Positions 51,792-61,062 of a stretch of 64,000 nucleotides of DNA are shown piece after piece (position 1 is the first letter of the stretch; each line of letters opens with the position of its first letter). The notes beneath the pieces were generated by a model. The model did no database searches, was not told the DNA's origin, and worked only from the letters and a program-made list of their open reading frames with translations. This stretch comes from RGIG7213 sp045544195 (lineage in GTDB: Bacteria > Bacillota > Clostridia > Oscillospirales > CAG-272), in the NCBI GenBank assembly GCA_045544195.1, contig JAZPYO010000024.1:1-64000 (forward strand). The letters run 5' to 3'. Position numbers and translations under genes: made by a program.

Positions 51792-53624
51792 ATGGGAAAA
51801 ATCATTGGTATAGATCTTGGTACTACTAATTCATGTGTTGCGGTATACGAGGGCGGTGAGCCTGTCGTTATTCCCAATCCCGAAGGAGCGAGAACCACTC
51901 CGTCGGTGGTATCATTTTCAAAAACAGGCGAAAGACTTGTCGGCTCAATAGCTAAAAGACAGGCGATAACGAACCCTGACAAGACGATAATGTCTATCAA
52001 GAGAGAAATGGGCACGGGCTACAAGGTGGATATAGACGGTAAGAGCTATACACCTCAGGAGGTTTCCGCTATGATCCTCCAAAAGCTGAAATCCGACGCT
52101 GAGGCATATCTCGGCACAACGGTTACAGAAGCTGTTATCACAGTACCCGCATACTTTTCCGATGCTCAGCGTCAGGCTACAAAGGATGCAGGTAAGATCG
52201 CAGGACTTGATGTTAAGAGAATAATCAATGAGCCTACCGCCGCTGCTCTTGCATACGGCGTTGACAAGGACGCGCAGGATCAGAAGGTCCTTATATTCGA
52301 CCTTGGCGGCGGTACGTTTGACGTATCCGTCCTTGAAATAAGCGACGGCGTTGTAGAGGTTCTTGCAACAGCGGGTAACAACCGTCTTGGCGGCGATGAT
52401 TTCGATAACAGGATCATCAACTGGATGGCAGAAACATTCCTTAAGGAAAACGGAATAGACCTCAGAAAAGACAAAATGTCACTGCAGCGTCTTAAAGAGG
52501 CTGCTGAAAAGGCAAAGATCGAGCTTTCCGGTATGACGAGCACGAACATCAATCTGCCCTTTATAACCGCTGACGCTATGGGCACTCCCATGCACTTTGA
52601 TGCAACCTTGACAAGAGCGAAGTTTAACGAGCTTACCGCAGATCTCGTAGATGCAACTACAGGCCCTACCAGACAGGCGCTCAAGGATGCAGGGCTTTCC
52701 GCTTCCGAAATAAACAAGGTCCTTCTGGTTGGCGGTTCAAGCCGTATTCCCGCAGTTCAGGAGGCTGTTAAGAATATTACAGGTAAAGAGCCTTTCAAGG
52801 GAATCAACCCTGACGAATGTGTTGCAATCGGTGCGGCTATCCAGGGCGGTGTCCTCGGCGGCGACGTAAAAGATCTGCTTTTGCTTGACGTAACACCCCT
52901 TTCGCTCGGTATTGAAACTCTTGGCGGCGTATTCACAAAGATAATCGACAGAAATACAACGATACCTGTTAAGAAGAGCCAGGTATTCTCCACAGCAGCT
53001 GACGGTCAGACGGCAGTTACTATCCACGTTCTGCAGGGCGAAAGAGAAATGGTAAGCGGCAACACAACGCTCGGTCAGTTCTCACTTGACGGTATTCCCG
53101 CAGCTCCCCGCGGTGTTCCTCAGATCGAGGTTACATTTGACATCGATGCTAACGGTATCGTTAACGTTACGGCGAAGGATAAGGGCACAGGCAAGGAACA
53201 GCACATAACGATAACATCCTCAACCAATATGAGCAAGGAGGATATCGAAAAGGCTGTCAAGGAAGCTGAAAAGTTTGCTGAAGAGGACAAAAAGTTCAGA
53301 GAAGCGGTAGACGCAAAGAACAATGCCGAAAACCTCATTTTCCAGAGCGAAAAGGCTCTCGGTGAGCTTGGCGACAAGATATCCGATGCAGAAAAAGCAG
53401 ATGTTCAGGCGCAGATAGATAAGCTGAAGGAAACGGTAAAGGGCGGAGATACAGAGCAGATCAAGGCAGATACCGAGGAGCTTTCAAAGAAATTCTATGC
53501 AATTTCCGAAAAGCTCTATGCGCAGAGCGGCGCAGCAGGAAATGCCGATGCAGGCGCAGGCGCTTCGGGTGCTAACGCTGACGGCAGCTATGATGCTGAT
53601 TTTACCGATAAGACCGGCGAATAA
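51792..53624 (+). CDS. dnaK: Chaperone DnaK (Hsp70)
   Basis: 610 residues. Nucleotide domain with IGIDLGTTNSCVAV (4-17), DLGGGTFDVS and the linker DVKDLLLLDVTPLSLG; substrate domain; helical lid; Gly/Ala-rich tail ending TDKTGE. Standard length for Firmicutes. Confidence 0.98.
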   Translation: MGKIIGIDLGTTNSCVAVYEGGEPVVIPNPEGARTTPSVVSFSKTGERLVGSIAKRQAITNPDKTIMSIKREMGTGYKVDIDGKSYTPQEVSAMILQKLKSDAEAYLGTTVTEAVITVPAYFSDAQRQATKDAGKIAGLDVKRIINEPTAAALAYGVDKDAQDQKVLIFDLGGGTFDVSVLEISDGVVEVLATAGNNRLGGDDFDNRIINWMAETFLKENGIDLRKDKMSLQRLKEAAEKAKIELSGMTSTNINLPFITADAMGTPMHFDATLTRAKFNELTADLVDATTGPTRQALKDAGLSASEINKVLLVGGSSRIPAVQEAVKNITGKEPFKGINPDECVAIGAAIQGGVLGGDVKDLLLLDVTPLSLGIETLGGVFTKIIDRNTTIPVKKSQVFSTAADGQTAVTIHVLQGEREMVSGNTTLGQFSLDGIPAAPRGVPQIEVTFDIDANGIVNVTAKDKGTGKEQHITITSSTNMSKEDIEKAVKEAEKFAEEDKKFREAVDAKNNAENLIFQSEKALGELGDKISDAEKADVQAQIDKLKETVKGGDTEQIKADTEELSKKFYAISEKLYAQSGAAGNADAGAGASGANADGSYDADFTDKTGE

Positions 53625-53642
53625 TCTTAATATTAATACCGG

Positions 53643-53666
53643 GGCGGTGGGATTTTTCCCGCCGCC
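53643..53666 (+). other. GC-rich hairpin between dnaK and dnaJ
   Basis: GGCGGTGGG (53643-53651) pairs with CCCGCCGCC (53658-53666), one G-T pair, T-rich loop. No T-run follows directly; it may be a partial terminator or an mRNA-stability element that sets DnaK above DnaJ. Confidence 0.5.
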
Positions 53667-53745
53667 TGTACGGGTTATTGGCATTTTGCTTTTTGACCCG
53701 ATAAAGTGATAATGCCGATAGATAGCGGCAAGATGGAGTTTAAGT

Positions 53746-54903
53746 ATGGCAGAGACGAAACGGGATTATTATGAGGTGCTCGGCATTGAAAAGAGCGCAA
53801 GTGATGCCGAGATAAAAAAAGCATACAGATCCCTTGCGAAAAAGTACCATCCGGACATAAATCCGGGTGACAAGGATGCAGAACTCAAGTTCAAGGAGGT
53901 CAACGAGGCGTACGAGGTGCTTTCCGACGCGGATAAAAAGGCGCGGTATGATCAGTATGGACACGCGGGCGTAGATCCTAATGCGGGATTTGGCGCAGGC
54001 GGCTTCGGCGGAGGCTTCGGAGGCGGCTTTGGCGGCTTTGATATGGATATTGATCTTGGAGATATATTCGGATCGTTTTTTGGCGGCTCGTCACGCTCGC
54101 AGGGCAGACGCGGCTCACCCGGACGTGATATTTATCAAAGAGTACAGATAACATTTGAGGAAGCTGCATTCGGCTGTAAAAAGGAAATAAAATACGCACG
54201 CGTTGAAAAATGCTCCGTGTGTCACGGTCAGGGCGCGAAGGATGCAAAGGATGTAAAAACGTGCGATAAATGTAACGGAACAGGACAGATCAAAACGACT
54301 CAGCGTACGATGCTCGGAATGATGCAGTCAACACAGGTGTGTGATAAATGCCGAGGAAAAGGAAAAACGGTAAGTAATCCCTGTTCAGAATGCAAGGGCA
54401 CAGGATACGTAAGGATCAACAAAAAGATCGAGGTCAATATCCCAGCGGGAATTGATAACGGACAACGGCTGTCTGTACGCGGCCAGGGCGATGAAAGCAC
54501 GTCGGGAATGGCATCGGGAGATCTTGTTATAGAGATAGCTGTAAAGCCGCATAATCTGTTTGAGCGTGACGGGGCGGATATATATTGCGAAATACCGATA
54601 ACGTTTGCAGAGGCAACACTCGGCGCGAAGATAGATGTTCCCACTCTTGACGGAAAAACGGTGGAATTTGAAATACCCGAATGCACTCAGACGGGTAAAA
54701 CGTTCGTCATAAGAGAGCAGGGTATAGTCAACATAAATACTAAGCGTAAGGGTGACTTACATTTTACCGTCACGATAGAGACTCCGAAGAATCTGAACGA
54801 AAAGCAAAAGAAGCTCCTGCGGGATTTCGCCGAGTCGTGCGGAGAGAGCAATTTCAAGATCAAGCAGTCATTCTTCGAGAAAATAAAGAAAAACAGGAAA
54901 TAA
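53746..54903 (+). CDS. dnaJ: Chaperone DnaJ (Hsp40)
   Basis: 385 residues. J domain 5-70 with HPD; Gly/Phe-rich region about 75-105; four CxxCxGxG zinc repeats (CSVCHGQG, CDKCNGTG, CDKCRGKG, CSECKGTG) and C-terminal substrate domains. Complete type I DnaJ. Confidence 0.98.
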   Translation: MAETKRDYYEVLGIEKSASDAEIKKAYRSLAKKYHPDINPGDKDAELKFKEVNEAYEVLSDADKKARYDQYGHAGVDPNAGFGAGGFGGGFGGGFGGFDMDIDLGDIFGSFFGGSSRSQGRRGSPGRDIYQRVQITFEEAAFGCKKEIKYARVEKCSVCHGQGAKDAKDVKTCDKCNGTGQIKTTQRTMLGMMQSTQVCDKCRGKGKTVSNPCSECKGTGYVRINKKIEVNIPAGIDNGQRLSVRGQGDESTSGMASGDLVIEIAVKPHNLFERDGADIYCEIPITFAEATLGAKIDVPTLDGKTVEFEIPECTQTGKTFVIREQGIVNINTKRKGDLHFTVTIETPKNLNEKQKKLLRDFAESCGESNFKIKQSFFEKIKKNRK

Positions 54904-54907
54904 TAAG

Positions 54908-55825
54908 ATGGAATATAAACAGATACGTGTGGTCTGTCATATCAACGATCTTGATCAGGTCTGTGCTGTTATGTCGATGGTGGATAACGGTCTTATGATC
55001 GAGGATTACAGCGATATAGACGAAAATCTCAAGACGATGTACGGCGATCTTATTGATGAGCAGATACTTAACGCAGACAAAACAAAAGCGGCGGTAAGCA
55101 TTTTCATTCCCGATGAAAGAAACCCCGCCGAAGCGCTTTCCCATCTCAAAACACGCTTTTCTGAGCTTAATATTCAAACATCGGTACAGGTCATTGGCGT
55201 GAAGGAGGAGGACTGGGCGGGCTCATGGAAAAAATACTATAAGCCCCTTCGTATAGGCGAAAGACTCGTTGTAGTTCCCGCGTGGGAAAAATACGATGAA
55301 AAGCCCGGCGATCTTATACTGAAAATGGATCCCGGTATGGCATTCGGAACAGGTACACACGAAACGACGAGACTTGTTGCGATGCTTATAGAAAAGTACG
55401 TGAATCCAAATGACGTATGTCTTGATCTCGGTACGGGAAGCGGTATCCTTGCTATTGCCGCATCAAAGCTCGGCGCAAAGAGTGTAAATGCGTATGACAT
55501 CGACCCTGTTGCAGTTCGTGTTGCGACAGAGAATGTCAGAGATAACGGAATAGAAAATATAGTATGCGGAAAAAGCGACCTTTTCTGCGGAGTTGAAGAA
55601 AAGACATACGATCTTATTTGTGCAAACATCGTTGCGGACATAATCATCAGAATGCTGCCCGATGTCAAAAAATATCTCAAAGCAGGCGGTATACTTATCA
55701 CCAGCGGTATTATTGATGAGCGTGCAGATGAGGTTTTGAAGGCAGCTGAGGCAACACCGCTTGTGCACCTTGAAACAAGGGAAGAAAAAAACTGGTGTGC
55801 TATGGTCTTTAAAATGGGAGAGTGA
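54908..55825 (+). CDS. prmA: Ribosomal protein L11 methyltransferase
   Basis: 305 residues. N-terminal L11-binding domain, then class I methyltransferase with DPGMAFGTGTHETT and LDLGTGSGILAIAASKLGA (in parts), and CANIVADII. Four bases after dnaJ, the usual gene order in Firmicutes. Its stop overlaps the GTG region before the next gene. Confidence 0.95.
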   Translation: MEYKQIRVVCHINDLDQVCAVMSMVDNGLMIEDYSDIDENLKTMYGDLIDEQILNADKTKAAVSIFIPDERNPAEALSHLKTRFSELNIQTSVQVIGVKEEDWAGSWKKYYKPLRIGERLVVVPAWEKYDEKPGDLILKMDPGMAFGTGTHETTRLVAMLIEKYVNPNDVCLDLGTGSGILAIAASKLGAKSVNAYDIDPVAVRVATENVRDNGIENIVCGKSDLFCGVEEKTYDLICANIVADIIIRMLPDVKKYLKAGGILITSGIIDERADEVLKAAEATPLVHLETREEKNWCAMVFKMGE

Positions 55826-55827
55826 TC

Positions 55828-56694
55828 ATGAAAAAAACGTTACTTACTTTGCTTGCACTGTGTGCGGCTTTGACATCGTGTGTTCAAACGCATATAGTCA
55901 GTACCGATGACTCGACTGCAAGCGGGCTTGATACACCGCAGGCAACGGACAGGGCTCATTCAACAGACGGTGAAACGGAAGAGGCAACTCAGGCGCAGAC
56001 AGAGATGCAAACCGAAAAGGAAGAGCAAACGGTATATACATATGAATTCAAAAGCGATCTTTCAGAATATGAAAAGTATATGGAGCCTGAGGATCGTGAC
56101 GGTTATCTTATCCTTGTAAATAAGAATAATCCTTTGCCCGAGGACTACGTTCCTGAGGGCATGGTGGACGTTGCGGATACACGTGACGACGGCAGAGATA
56201 TGCAGCAGATGTGTCTGTACGCTTCCAAGGCGCTTGAGGCAATGCTGATAGAGGCAAGAGCAAACGGCTGTAAAAATCTGTCCGTAACGAGTGCATACAG
56301 AAGCTACGCATATCAGTATAAGCTGTATAATCAGTACATAGATAAGGAAATGTCACGCCACCCGTCCTGGAGCAAGGAGCAGGCGATAGCAGAGGTGAAT
56401 ACGTATTCGGCTATTGCAGGTACGAGTGAGCATCAGACAGGGCTTGCGTGCGATATGCACAATCTTTCAAGCGCAAAGGTGGAATTTGCAGATACGCCCG
56501 AGTCTGCCTGGCTTGAGGATAACTGCTACAAATTCGGCTTTATCCTCAGATACGAGGAGGATAAAATGGACATCACGGGCGGTATAATATACGAGCCGTG
56601 GCATTTTCGTTACGTCGGACGGTACCACGCGAGCAGAATGCACGAGCTTGATATGTGCCTTGAGGAGTATCTCGACTTTCTGAATAAGAATTGA
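55828..56694 (+). CDS. M15-family D-alanyl-D-alanine carboxypeptidase lipoprotein
   Basis: 288 residues from ATG 55828, with GGGAGAG before it. Lipobox LTSC, C18. Thr/Glu-rich spacer about 22-70. VanY-like M15 catalytic domain about 95-285: TSAYRSY, SEHQTGLACD (zinc His and Asp near 201-208) and EPWHFRYVG (catalytic Glu and zinc His near 255). Trims the terminal D-Ala of peptidoglycan stem peptides. Resistance function is not implied. Confidence 0.9.
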   Translation: MKKTLLTLLALCAALTSCVQTHIVSTDDSTASGLDTPQATDRAHSTDGETEEATQAQTEMQTEKEEQTVYTYEFKSDLSEYEKYMEPEDRDGYLILVNKNNPLPEDYVPEGMVDVADTRDDGRDMQQMCLYASKALEAMLIEARANGCKNLSVTSAYRSYAYQYKLYNQYIDKEMSRHPSWSKEQAIAEVNTYSAIAGTSEHQTGLACDMHNLSSAKVEFADTPESAWLEDNCYKFGFILRYEEDKMDITGGIIYEPWHFRYVGRYHASRMHELDMCLEEYLDFLNKN

Positions 56695-56737
56695 AATATG
56701 CGTGTATAATACCAAAAAAGGAAAGGTGTTATACAAA

Positions 56738-57181
56738 ATGACAAACGGCAATAAAAACGCAAACGAAATAATACTGCAAAACGTTTATCAGGGCGCAAGA
56801 ATGGGCACTGATGCTATTGCAAAGCTCATGCCTAAGGTAAAAAACGAGAAATTCAAGCAGGCTATGGCAACACAGCTCAACGGCTATCAGACATTTATGT
56901 CAGATGCCTGCACAAAGCTCACCGCTATGAACAAGACGCCCGAGGATGTAAGCATTATCCAGAAAATACCGTCCGAATTCGGAATGATAATGGGAACTGC
57001 TATGGATAAATCCGACTCCAAAATAGCGGAAATGATGATAAACGGCTCTGTTATGGGGATCGCGGAGATCAAAAAAAGTGTAGCAGGGAAAAGCGGAGTG
57101 CCTGAGGATACGATGAAGCTGGCACAGGACGTTATCACGTTTGAGGAAAATAATATCAATAATATGAAATCGTTTTTATAA
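56738..57181 (+). CDS. Hypothetical helical protein
   Basis: 147 residues from ATG 56738, with AAGGAAAGG upstream. No signal peptide or membrane helix. Almost entirely helical, Met- and Lys-rich (NVYQGARMGTDAIAKLMPKV, EFGMIMGTAMDK, NGSVMGIAEIKK), consistent with a four-helix ferritin-like bundle, as in small spore-coat or DUF-type proteins. The metal-binding Glu/His pattern was not clear. Family not identified. Confidence 0.7.
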   Translation: MTNGNKNANEIILQNVYQGARMGTDAIAKLMPKVKNEKFKQAMATQLNGYQTFMSDACTKLTAMNKTPEDVSIIQKIPSEFGMIMGTAMDKSDSKIAEMMINGSVMGIAEIKKSVAGKSGVPEDTMKLAQDVITFEENNINNMKSFL

Positions 57182-57190
57182 TAAAAGTGT

Positions 57191-57235
57191 ACGCAGCCGC
57201 CCGTGAAAAAACACTCGGACGGCTGCGTGCTTTGT
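57191..57235 (+). terminator. Terminator of the helical-protein gene
   Basis: ACGCAGCCGCCCG (57191-57203) pairs with CGGACGGCTGCGT (57216-57228), one mismatch, then a weak T-rich tail. Confidence 0.62.
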
Positions 57236-57259
57236 TCACAAAAAATTTCAAAATCAGGT

Positions 57260-57330
57260 GTAAAGAAAATTGCTTTACATATTGACAAAGCGCGATCCGT
57301 ATGCTATACTTGTAAAGCAAAAAACTTTAC
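57260..57330 (+). promoter_or_regulatory. ylxM-ffh promoter flanked by two identical dyads
   Basis: Perfect promoter TTGACA (57282-57287), 17 bases, TATACT (57305-57310). On each side is the inverted repeat GTAAAG-N7-CTTTAC: 57260-57265/57273-57278 and 57312-57317/57325-57330. The second dyad covers the start of transcription. Its centres are 52 bases apart, about five helical turns. A looped repressor or activator site is inferred; no regulator is known to me for this motif. Confidence 0.75.
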
Positions 57331-57341
57331 AGGCGATACTG

Positions 57342-57695
57342 ATGAAAAATTTGGATATTTGTCTTTTGCTCGATTTCTACGGTGATCTGCTTTCAGATAC
57401 AGCGCGGGAGAACATAACTCTTTATTATAACGAGGATCTTTCACTTGCGGAAATAGCGGAAACGGCGGGCATAACCAGACAGGGAGTGCGTGACAGTATA
57501 AAGCGTGCAGAAGAGCAGCTGATAAAATTTGAAGAAAAGTTGGGTCTTGCAAAGCGTTTTACATCTATGCAGGACGGTATAGAAGAAATAAAAAGAATGC
57601 TTGAGGATATCAAAAATGATATTCCGACATATTCTTCAAGAGTGGAAAAGATCATCTCAAAGGCGGATGAGATACTGCTTTTGAACAGGGAGTAA
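57342..57695 (+). CDS. ylxM: YlxM-family HTH protein
   Basis: 117 residues from ATG 57342, where homologs begin (NLDICLLLDFYGDLL); an ATG at 57270 lies inside the promoter. Sigma-70 region 4-like helix-turn-helix at about 20-62 (LSLAEIAETAGITRQGVRDSIKRAE, in segments). YlxM proteins assist the signal-recognition particle. Ribosome site weak (AGGCGA). Coupled to ffh (six bases). Confidence 0.9.
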   Translation: MKNLDICLLLDFYGDLLSDTARENITLYYNEDLSLAEIAETAGITRQGVRDSIKRAEEQLIKFEEKLGLAKRFTSMQDGIEEIKRMLEDIKNDIPTYSSRVEKIISKADEILLLNRE

Positions 57696-57701
57696 ATATT
57701 T

Positions 57702-59045
57702 ATGGCAATGTTTTCATCCCTTTCCGACAAGCTCGGTAAGGCATTTTCGAAATTTAAAAATAAAGGTAAGCTGACGGAATCCGACATCAAAGAGGGAATG
57801 AGAGAGATCAAGCTCGCGTTGCTTGAGGCAGACGTTAACTTCAAGGTCGTTAAGGATTTCGTTAAAATAGTCAGTGAGCGCGCCGTAGGCGCAGACGTTC
57901 TGGAAAGCCTTGTTCCGTCACAGCAGGTCATAAAGATCGTTAACGAGGAGCTCGTTAATCTCATGGGCGGCAAGGAAGAAAAGATAAGATTTGCCTCAAA
58001 GCCCCCGACAATAATAATGATGGTCGGTCTGCAGGGCGCAGGTAAAACGACTCACTGCGGAAAGCTCGCAAATTACTTTAAAACAAAATTTGAAAAAAGA
58101 CCCCTTCTTGTAGCGTGTGATGTTTACCGTCCCGCCGCAATAAAGCAGCTTCAGGTAGTGGGCGGTCAGATAGATGTTCCCGTGTTTGCTATGGAGGATT
58201 GTAAGGATCCCGTTGAAATAGCAAAAGCAGGCGTTGCGCACGCTAAAAAATACGGCAACGATATGGTATTTATTGATACCGCCGGCAGACTCCACGTTGA
58301 CGAGGAGCTTATGCAGGAGCTTAAGAAAATAAAGGAAGAGATCGAAGCGTCTGAGATAATTCTCACAATAGATGCTATGCTCGGACAGGATGCTGTAAAC
58401 GTAGCAAAATCCTTTAACGATCTGCTCGATATAACAGGAGTTGTTCTCACAAAGCTCGACGGCGATACAAGAGGCGGCGCTGCGCTTTCGGTAAGATATG
58501 TTACAGGTAAGCCGATAAAGTTCATCGGTACGGGAGAAAAGCTCGATGCGATAGAGCAGTTCTATCCTGACAGAATGGCGTCAAGAATACTCGGTATGGG
58601 CGATATGCTCACGCTCATTGAAAAAGCCCAGCAGAATTTTGACGAGAAAAAAGCAGAAGAGCTTGAAAGAAAAATGGCAGATTCGTCATTTACACTCGTT
58701 GACTTCCTTGACCAGATGGATCAGGTAAGGAATATGGGCTCTATCAAGGATATTCTCGGTATGATGCCCGGCGTGAATGCCGCTGCGCTTCAGGATGCGC
58801 AGATAGACGATAAGCAGATAGACAGGGTAGAGGCGATAATTCTTTCAATGACGCATGAGGAGCGTATGAAGCCCCAGATAATAAATGCGTCAAGAAAAAA
58901 GCGTATAGCGGACGGCTGCGGTATGAAGGTCGAGGATGTAAGCAGACTTTTGAAGCAGTTTGAGCAGTCTAAAAAAATGATGAAGCAGCTTTCAAAGGGC
59001 GGCGGCGGATTTGGCAGACGGTTCGGTAAGCGACGCAAAAAATAA
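57702..59045 (+). CDS. ffh: Signal recognition particle protein Ffh
   Basis: 447-residue GTPase that binds signal peptides and 4.5S RNA. N domain, G domain with GLQGAGKTTHCGK (109-121), DVYRPAAIKQL, DTAGRLHVD, TKLDGDTRGGA; Met-rich M domain about 300-440, with a Gly/Arg/Lys tail. GGGAG precedes the start. Confidence 0.98.
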   Translation: MAMFSSLSDKLGKAFSKFKNKGKLTESDIKEGMREIKLALLEADVNFKVVKDFVKIVSERAVGADVLESLVPSQQVIKIVNEELVNLMGGKEEKIRFASKPPTIIMMVGLQGAGKTTHCGKLANYFKTKFEKRPLLVACDVYRPAAIKQLQVVGGQIDVPVFAMEDCKDPVEIAKAGVAHAKKYGNDMVFIDTAGRLHVDEELMQELKKIKEEIEASEIILTIDAMLGQDAVNVAKSFNDLLDITGVVLTKLDGDTRGGAALSVRYVTGKPIKFIGTGEKLDAIEQFYPDRMASRILGMGDMLTLIEKAQQNFDEKKAEELERKMADSSFTLVDFLDQMDQVRNMGSIKDILGMMPGVNAAALQDAQIDDKQIDRVEAIILSMTHEERMKPQIINASRKKRIADGCGMKVEDVSRLLKQFEQSKKMMKQLSKGGGGFGRRFGKRRKK

Positions 59046-59122
59046 TTCAGTATAATATTCCCAATGCGGAAATTATAGATAAAAAATATTTATTATAAAG
59101 ACGAAAGGTCAGGTTATTAAAA

Positions 59123-59368
59123 ATGGCAGTAAAAATCAGACTCAGAAGAATAGGCGCAAAAAAAGCACCTTTTTACCGTGTTGTAGTGGCAGATTCCAGA
59201 TCTCCCCGTAACGGCAGATTTATCGAAGAGATCGGTACTTACGATCCGCTTCAGGAGCCTGCTAAGATCGAGATCGATGCAGAAGCTGCAAAGAAATGGA
59301 TAAAGAACGGCGCTCAGCCCACAGAAACTGTTAAGAGCCTTCTTAAGAAAAGCGGTATCACCGAATAA
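59123..59368 (+). CDS. rpsP: 30S ribosomal protein S16
   Basis: 81 residues, typical: VKIRLRRIGAKKAPFYRVVVADSR (split) and FIEEIGTYDP. Follows ffh by 77 bases. Confidence 0.98.
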   Translation: MAVKIRLRRIGAKKAPFYRVVVADSRSPRNGRFIEEIGTYDPLQEPAKIEIDAEAAKKWIKNGAQPTETVKSLLKKSGITE

Positions 59369-59391
59369 TCGGTCATTCTGAGGGAAAAGTA

Positions 59392-59631
59392 ATGATTATA
59401 TCTCAAAAGCAAGTACTTACCGATATTGCAAAAGCGCTTGTTGAATTTCCCGATGAGGTTACTGTAAGCGAAAGTGAAACGGATGATAATGTAACGTTGA
59501 TACTTTCGGTTGCTCCCAGTGATATGGGTAAGGTAATTGGCAGACAGGGAAAGATCGCTAAGTCTATCCGTGCGGTAATGAAAGCATCAGGCAACGTCGC
59601 TCAGAAGCGTATTACCGTAGAAATTCAGTAA
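59392..59631 (+). CDS. khpA: KH-domain RNA-binding protein KhpA
   Basis: 79-residue KH protein (YlqC) with the GxxG loop in GKVIGRQGKIAKSIR. RNA chaperone acting with KhpB/EloR on cell elongation. After rpsP, as usual, but rimM-trmD-rplS do not follow. Confidence 0.93.
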   Translation: MIISQKQVLTDIAKALVEFPDEVTVSESETDDNVTLILSVAPSDMGKVIGRQGKIAKSIRAVMKASGNVAQKRITVEIQ

Positions 59632-59666
59632 AATGCACGGAAACGGCAGTTATGCCGAAAATGTAA

Positions 59667-59700
59667 AGAGGGAACAAAGGTTCTCTCTTTTTTCTTTTTT
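59667..59700 (+). terminator. Terminator of ylxM-ffh-rpsP-khpA
   Basis: AGAGGGAAC (59667-59675) pairs with GTTCTCTCT (59680-59688), then TTTTTTC and more T. Confidence 0.82.
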
Positions 59701-59793
59701 GGTATGTTATAAAAGCGTTGGCAGATCTTTTGTGTAAATTTTTTTCGCACGGCACAATTTTTATTTTTTGCTATGGACTTTTGGCAAATAATA

Positions 59794-59802
59794 TGATATA
59801 AT
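59794..59802 (+). promoter_or_regulatory. Extended -10 promoter of prfB
   Basis: TGATATAAT: TATAAT at 59797-59802 with TGn; 32 bases before the ATG. Confidence 0.55.
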
Positions 59803-59834
59803 AATGAAAATATTTTGTTTAGGAAGAAAAATAT

Positions 59835-60944
59835 ATGATAATTCAACTTGATGAAGCAAGACTGAAATTGGTTTCCTTGCGTGATGATGCAAAGGAATTG
59901 GGTATCTCAATGCGTATTGATGAGCTTCAGGCGTCCGTTGCCGAGCTGGAGGAAAAGACTCACGAGCAGGACTTCTGGAACGATCAGGCTACCTCAAGCA
60001 AAATACTCAGGGATATCAAGCAGAAAAAGGATAAGATAGAGCAGCATGCAGCGCTGACCGCCGCCATTGAGGACACGCACACACTGTGCGAGCTTTCACT
60101 TGAGGAGAATGACGAAAGCTCACTTGAGGATATTCTTTCCGAGGTGGAGCGTATAGAAAAAGAGATCGAAAGAATGAATATATCAATTCTTCTTTCGGGT
60201 GAATACGATAACAATAACGCAATTCTTTCATTCCATCCCGGCGCAGGCGGCACAGAGGCGCAGGACTGGGCGCTTATGCTGTACAGAATGTATACCCGCT
60301 GGGGTGAAAAAAGCGGCTTCAAGGTAAAGCTCGTTGACTGGCTTGACGGGGAAGAAGCGGGAATTAAAAGCGCGACCATCGTTATTGAGGGCACAAATGC
60401 TTACGGATATATGAAAAGCGAATCGGGCGTACACCGCCTTGTAAGAGTATCTCCGTTCGACTCATCGGGCAGACGCCATACATCATTTGCGTCCGTAGAG
60501 GTAACGCCTGAGCTTGACGATACGAATGATGTTGAAATAAGGGAAGAGGATCTTGAAATAACTGCTCACCGTTCAAGCGGTGCAGGCGGTCAGCATATCA
60601 ACAAGACGGACTCCGCTATAAGAATAGTTCATAAGCCTACGGGAATAGTCGTCGGCTGTCAGACTGAAAGAAGCCAGCTTCAAAACAAGGAAACTGCCTT
60701 GAAGATGCTGAAAAGTAAGCTCGTTGAGATAAAAATAAGAGAAAATCTTGAAAAGATCGAGGACATAAAGGGAGAAAAGACGAATATCGAGTGGGGAAGC
60801 CAGATACGCTCATATGTATTTATGCCGTATACTCTTGTAAAGGATACACGCACAGGCTGCGAAACGGGTAATATACAGGCTGTTATGGACGGCGATATTG
60901 ATATGTTCATAAACAGCTATCTGCGCGCAAATGTTAAGCAGTAA
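59835..60944 (+). CDS. prfB: Peptide chain release factor 2
   Basis: 369 residues. The RF2 stop-codon recognition SPF (206-208) and peptidyl-hydrolysis GGQ (251-253) are present. The gene is one unbroken frame: the in-frame UGA and the CTTTGA slippery site of most prfB genes are missing, so autoregulation by +1 frameshift is lost. AGGAAG precedes the start. Confidence 0.96.
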   Translation: MIIQLDEARLKLVSLRDDAKELGISMRIDELQASVAELEEKTHEQDFWNDQATSSKILRDIKQKKDKIEQHAALTAAIEDTHTLCELSLEENDESSLEDILSEVERIEKEIERMNISILLSGEYDNNNAILSFHPGAGGTEAQDWALMLYRMYTRWGEKSGFKVKLVDWLDGEEAGIKSATIVIEGTNAYGYMKSESGVHRLVRVSPFDSSGRRHTSFASVEVTPELDDTNDVEIREEDLEITAHRSSGAGGQHINKTDSAIRIVHKPTGIVVGCQTERSQLQNKETALKMLKSKLVEIKIRENLEKIEDIKGEKTNIEWGSQIRSYVFMPYTLVKDTRTGCETGNIQAVMDGDIDMFINSYLRANVKQ

Positions 60945-60975
60945 TTAAATTTTTCGTCATTTCGGAAATTAAATA

Positions 60976-61004
60976 TTGACTTTTTGACTTGTAAATGATA
61001 TAAT
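60976..61004 (+). promoter_or_regulatory. Sigma-A promoter of the solute-binding protein gene
   Basis: TTGACT (60976-60981), 17 bases, TATAAT (60999-61004). A CGGTGC/GCACCG hairpin (61016-61038) follows in the leader. Confidence 0.78.
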
Positions 61005-61062
61005 ATGTACAATAGCGGTGCTATAGCATTTTGCACCGATAAAAACTAAAAGGAGAATGATA

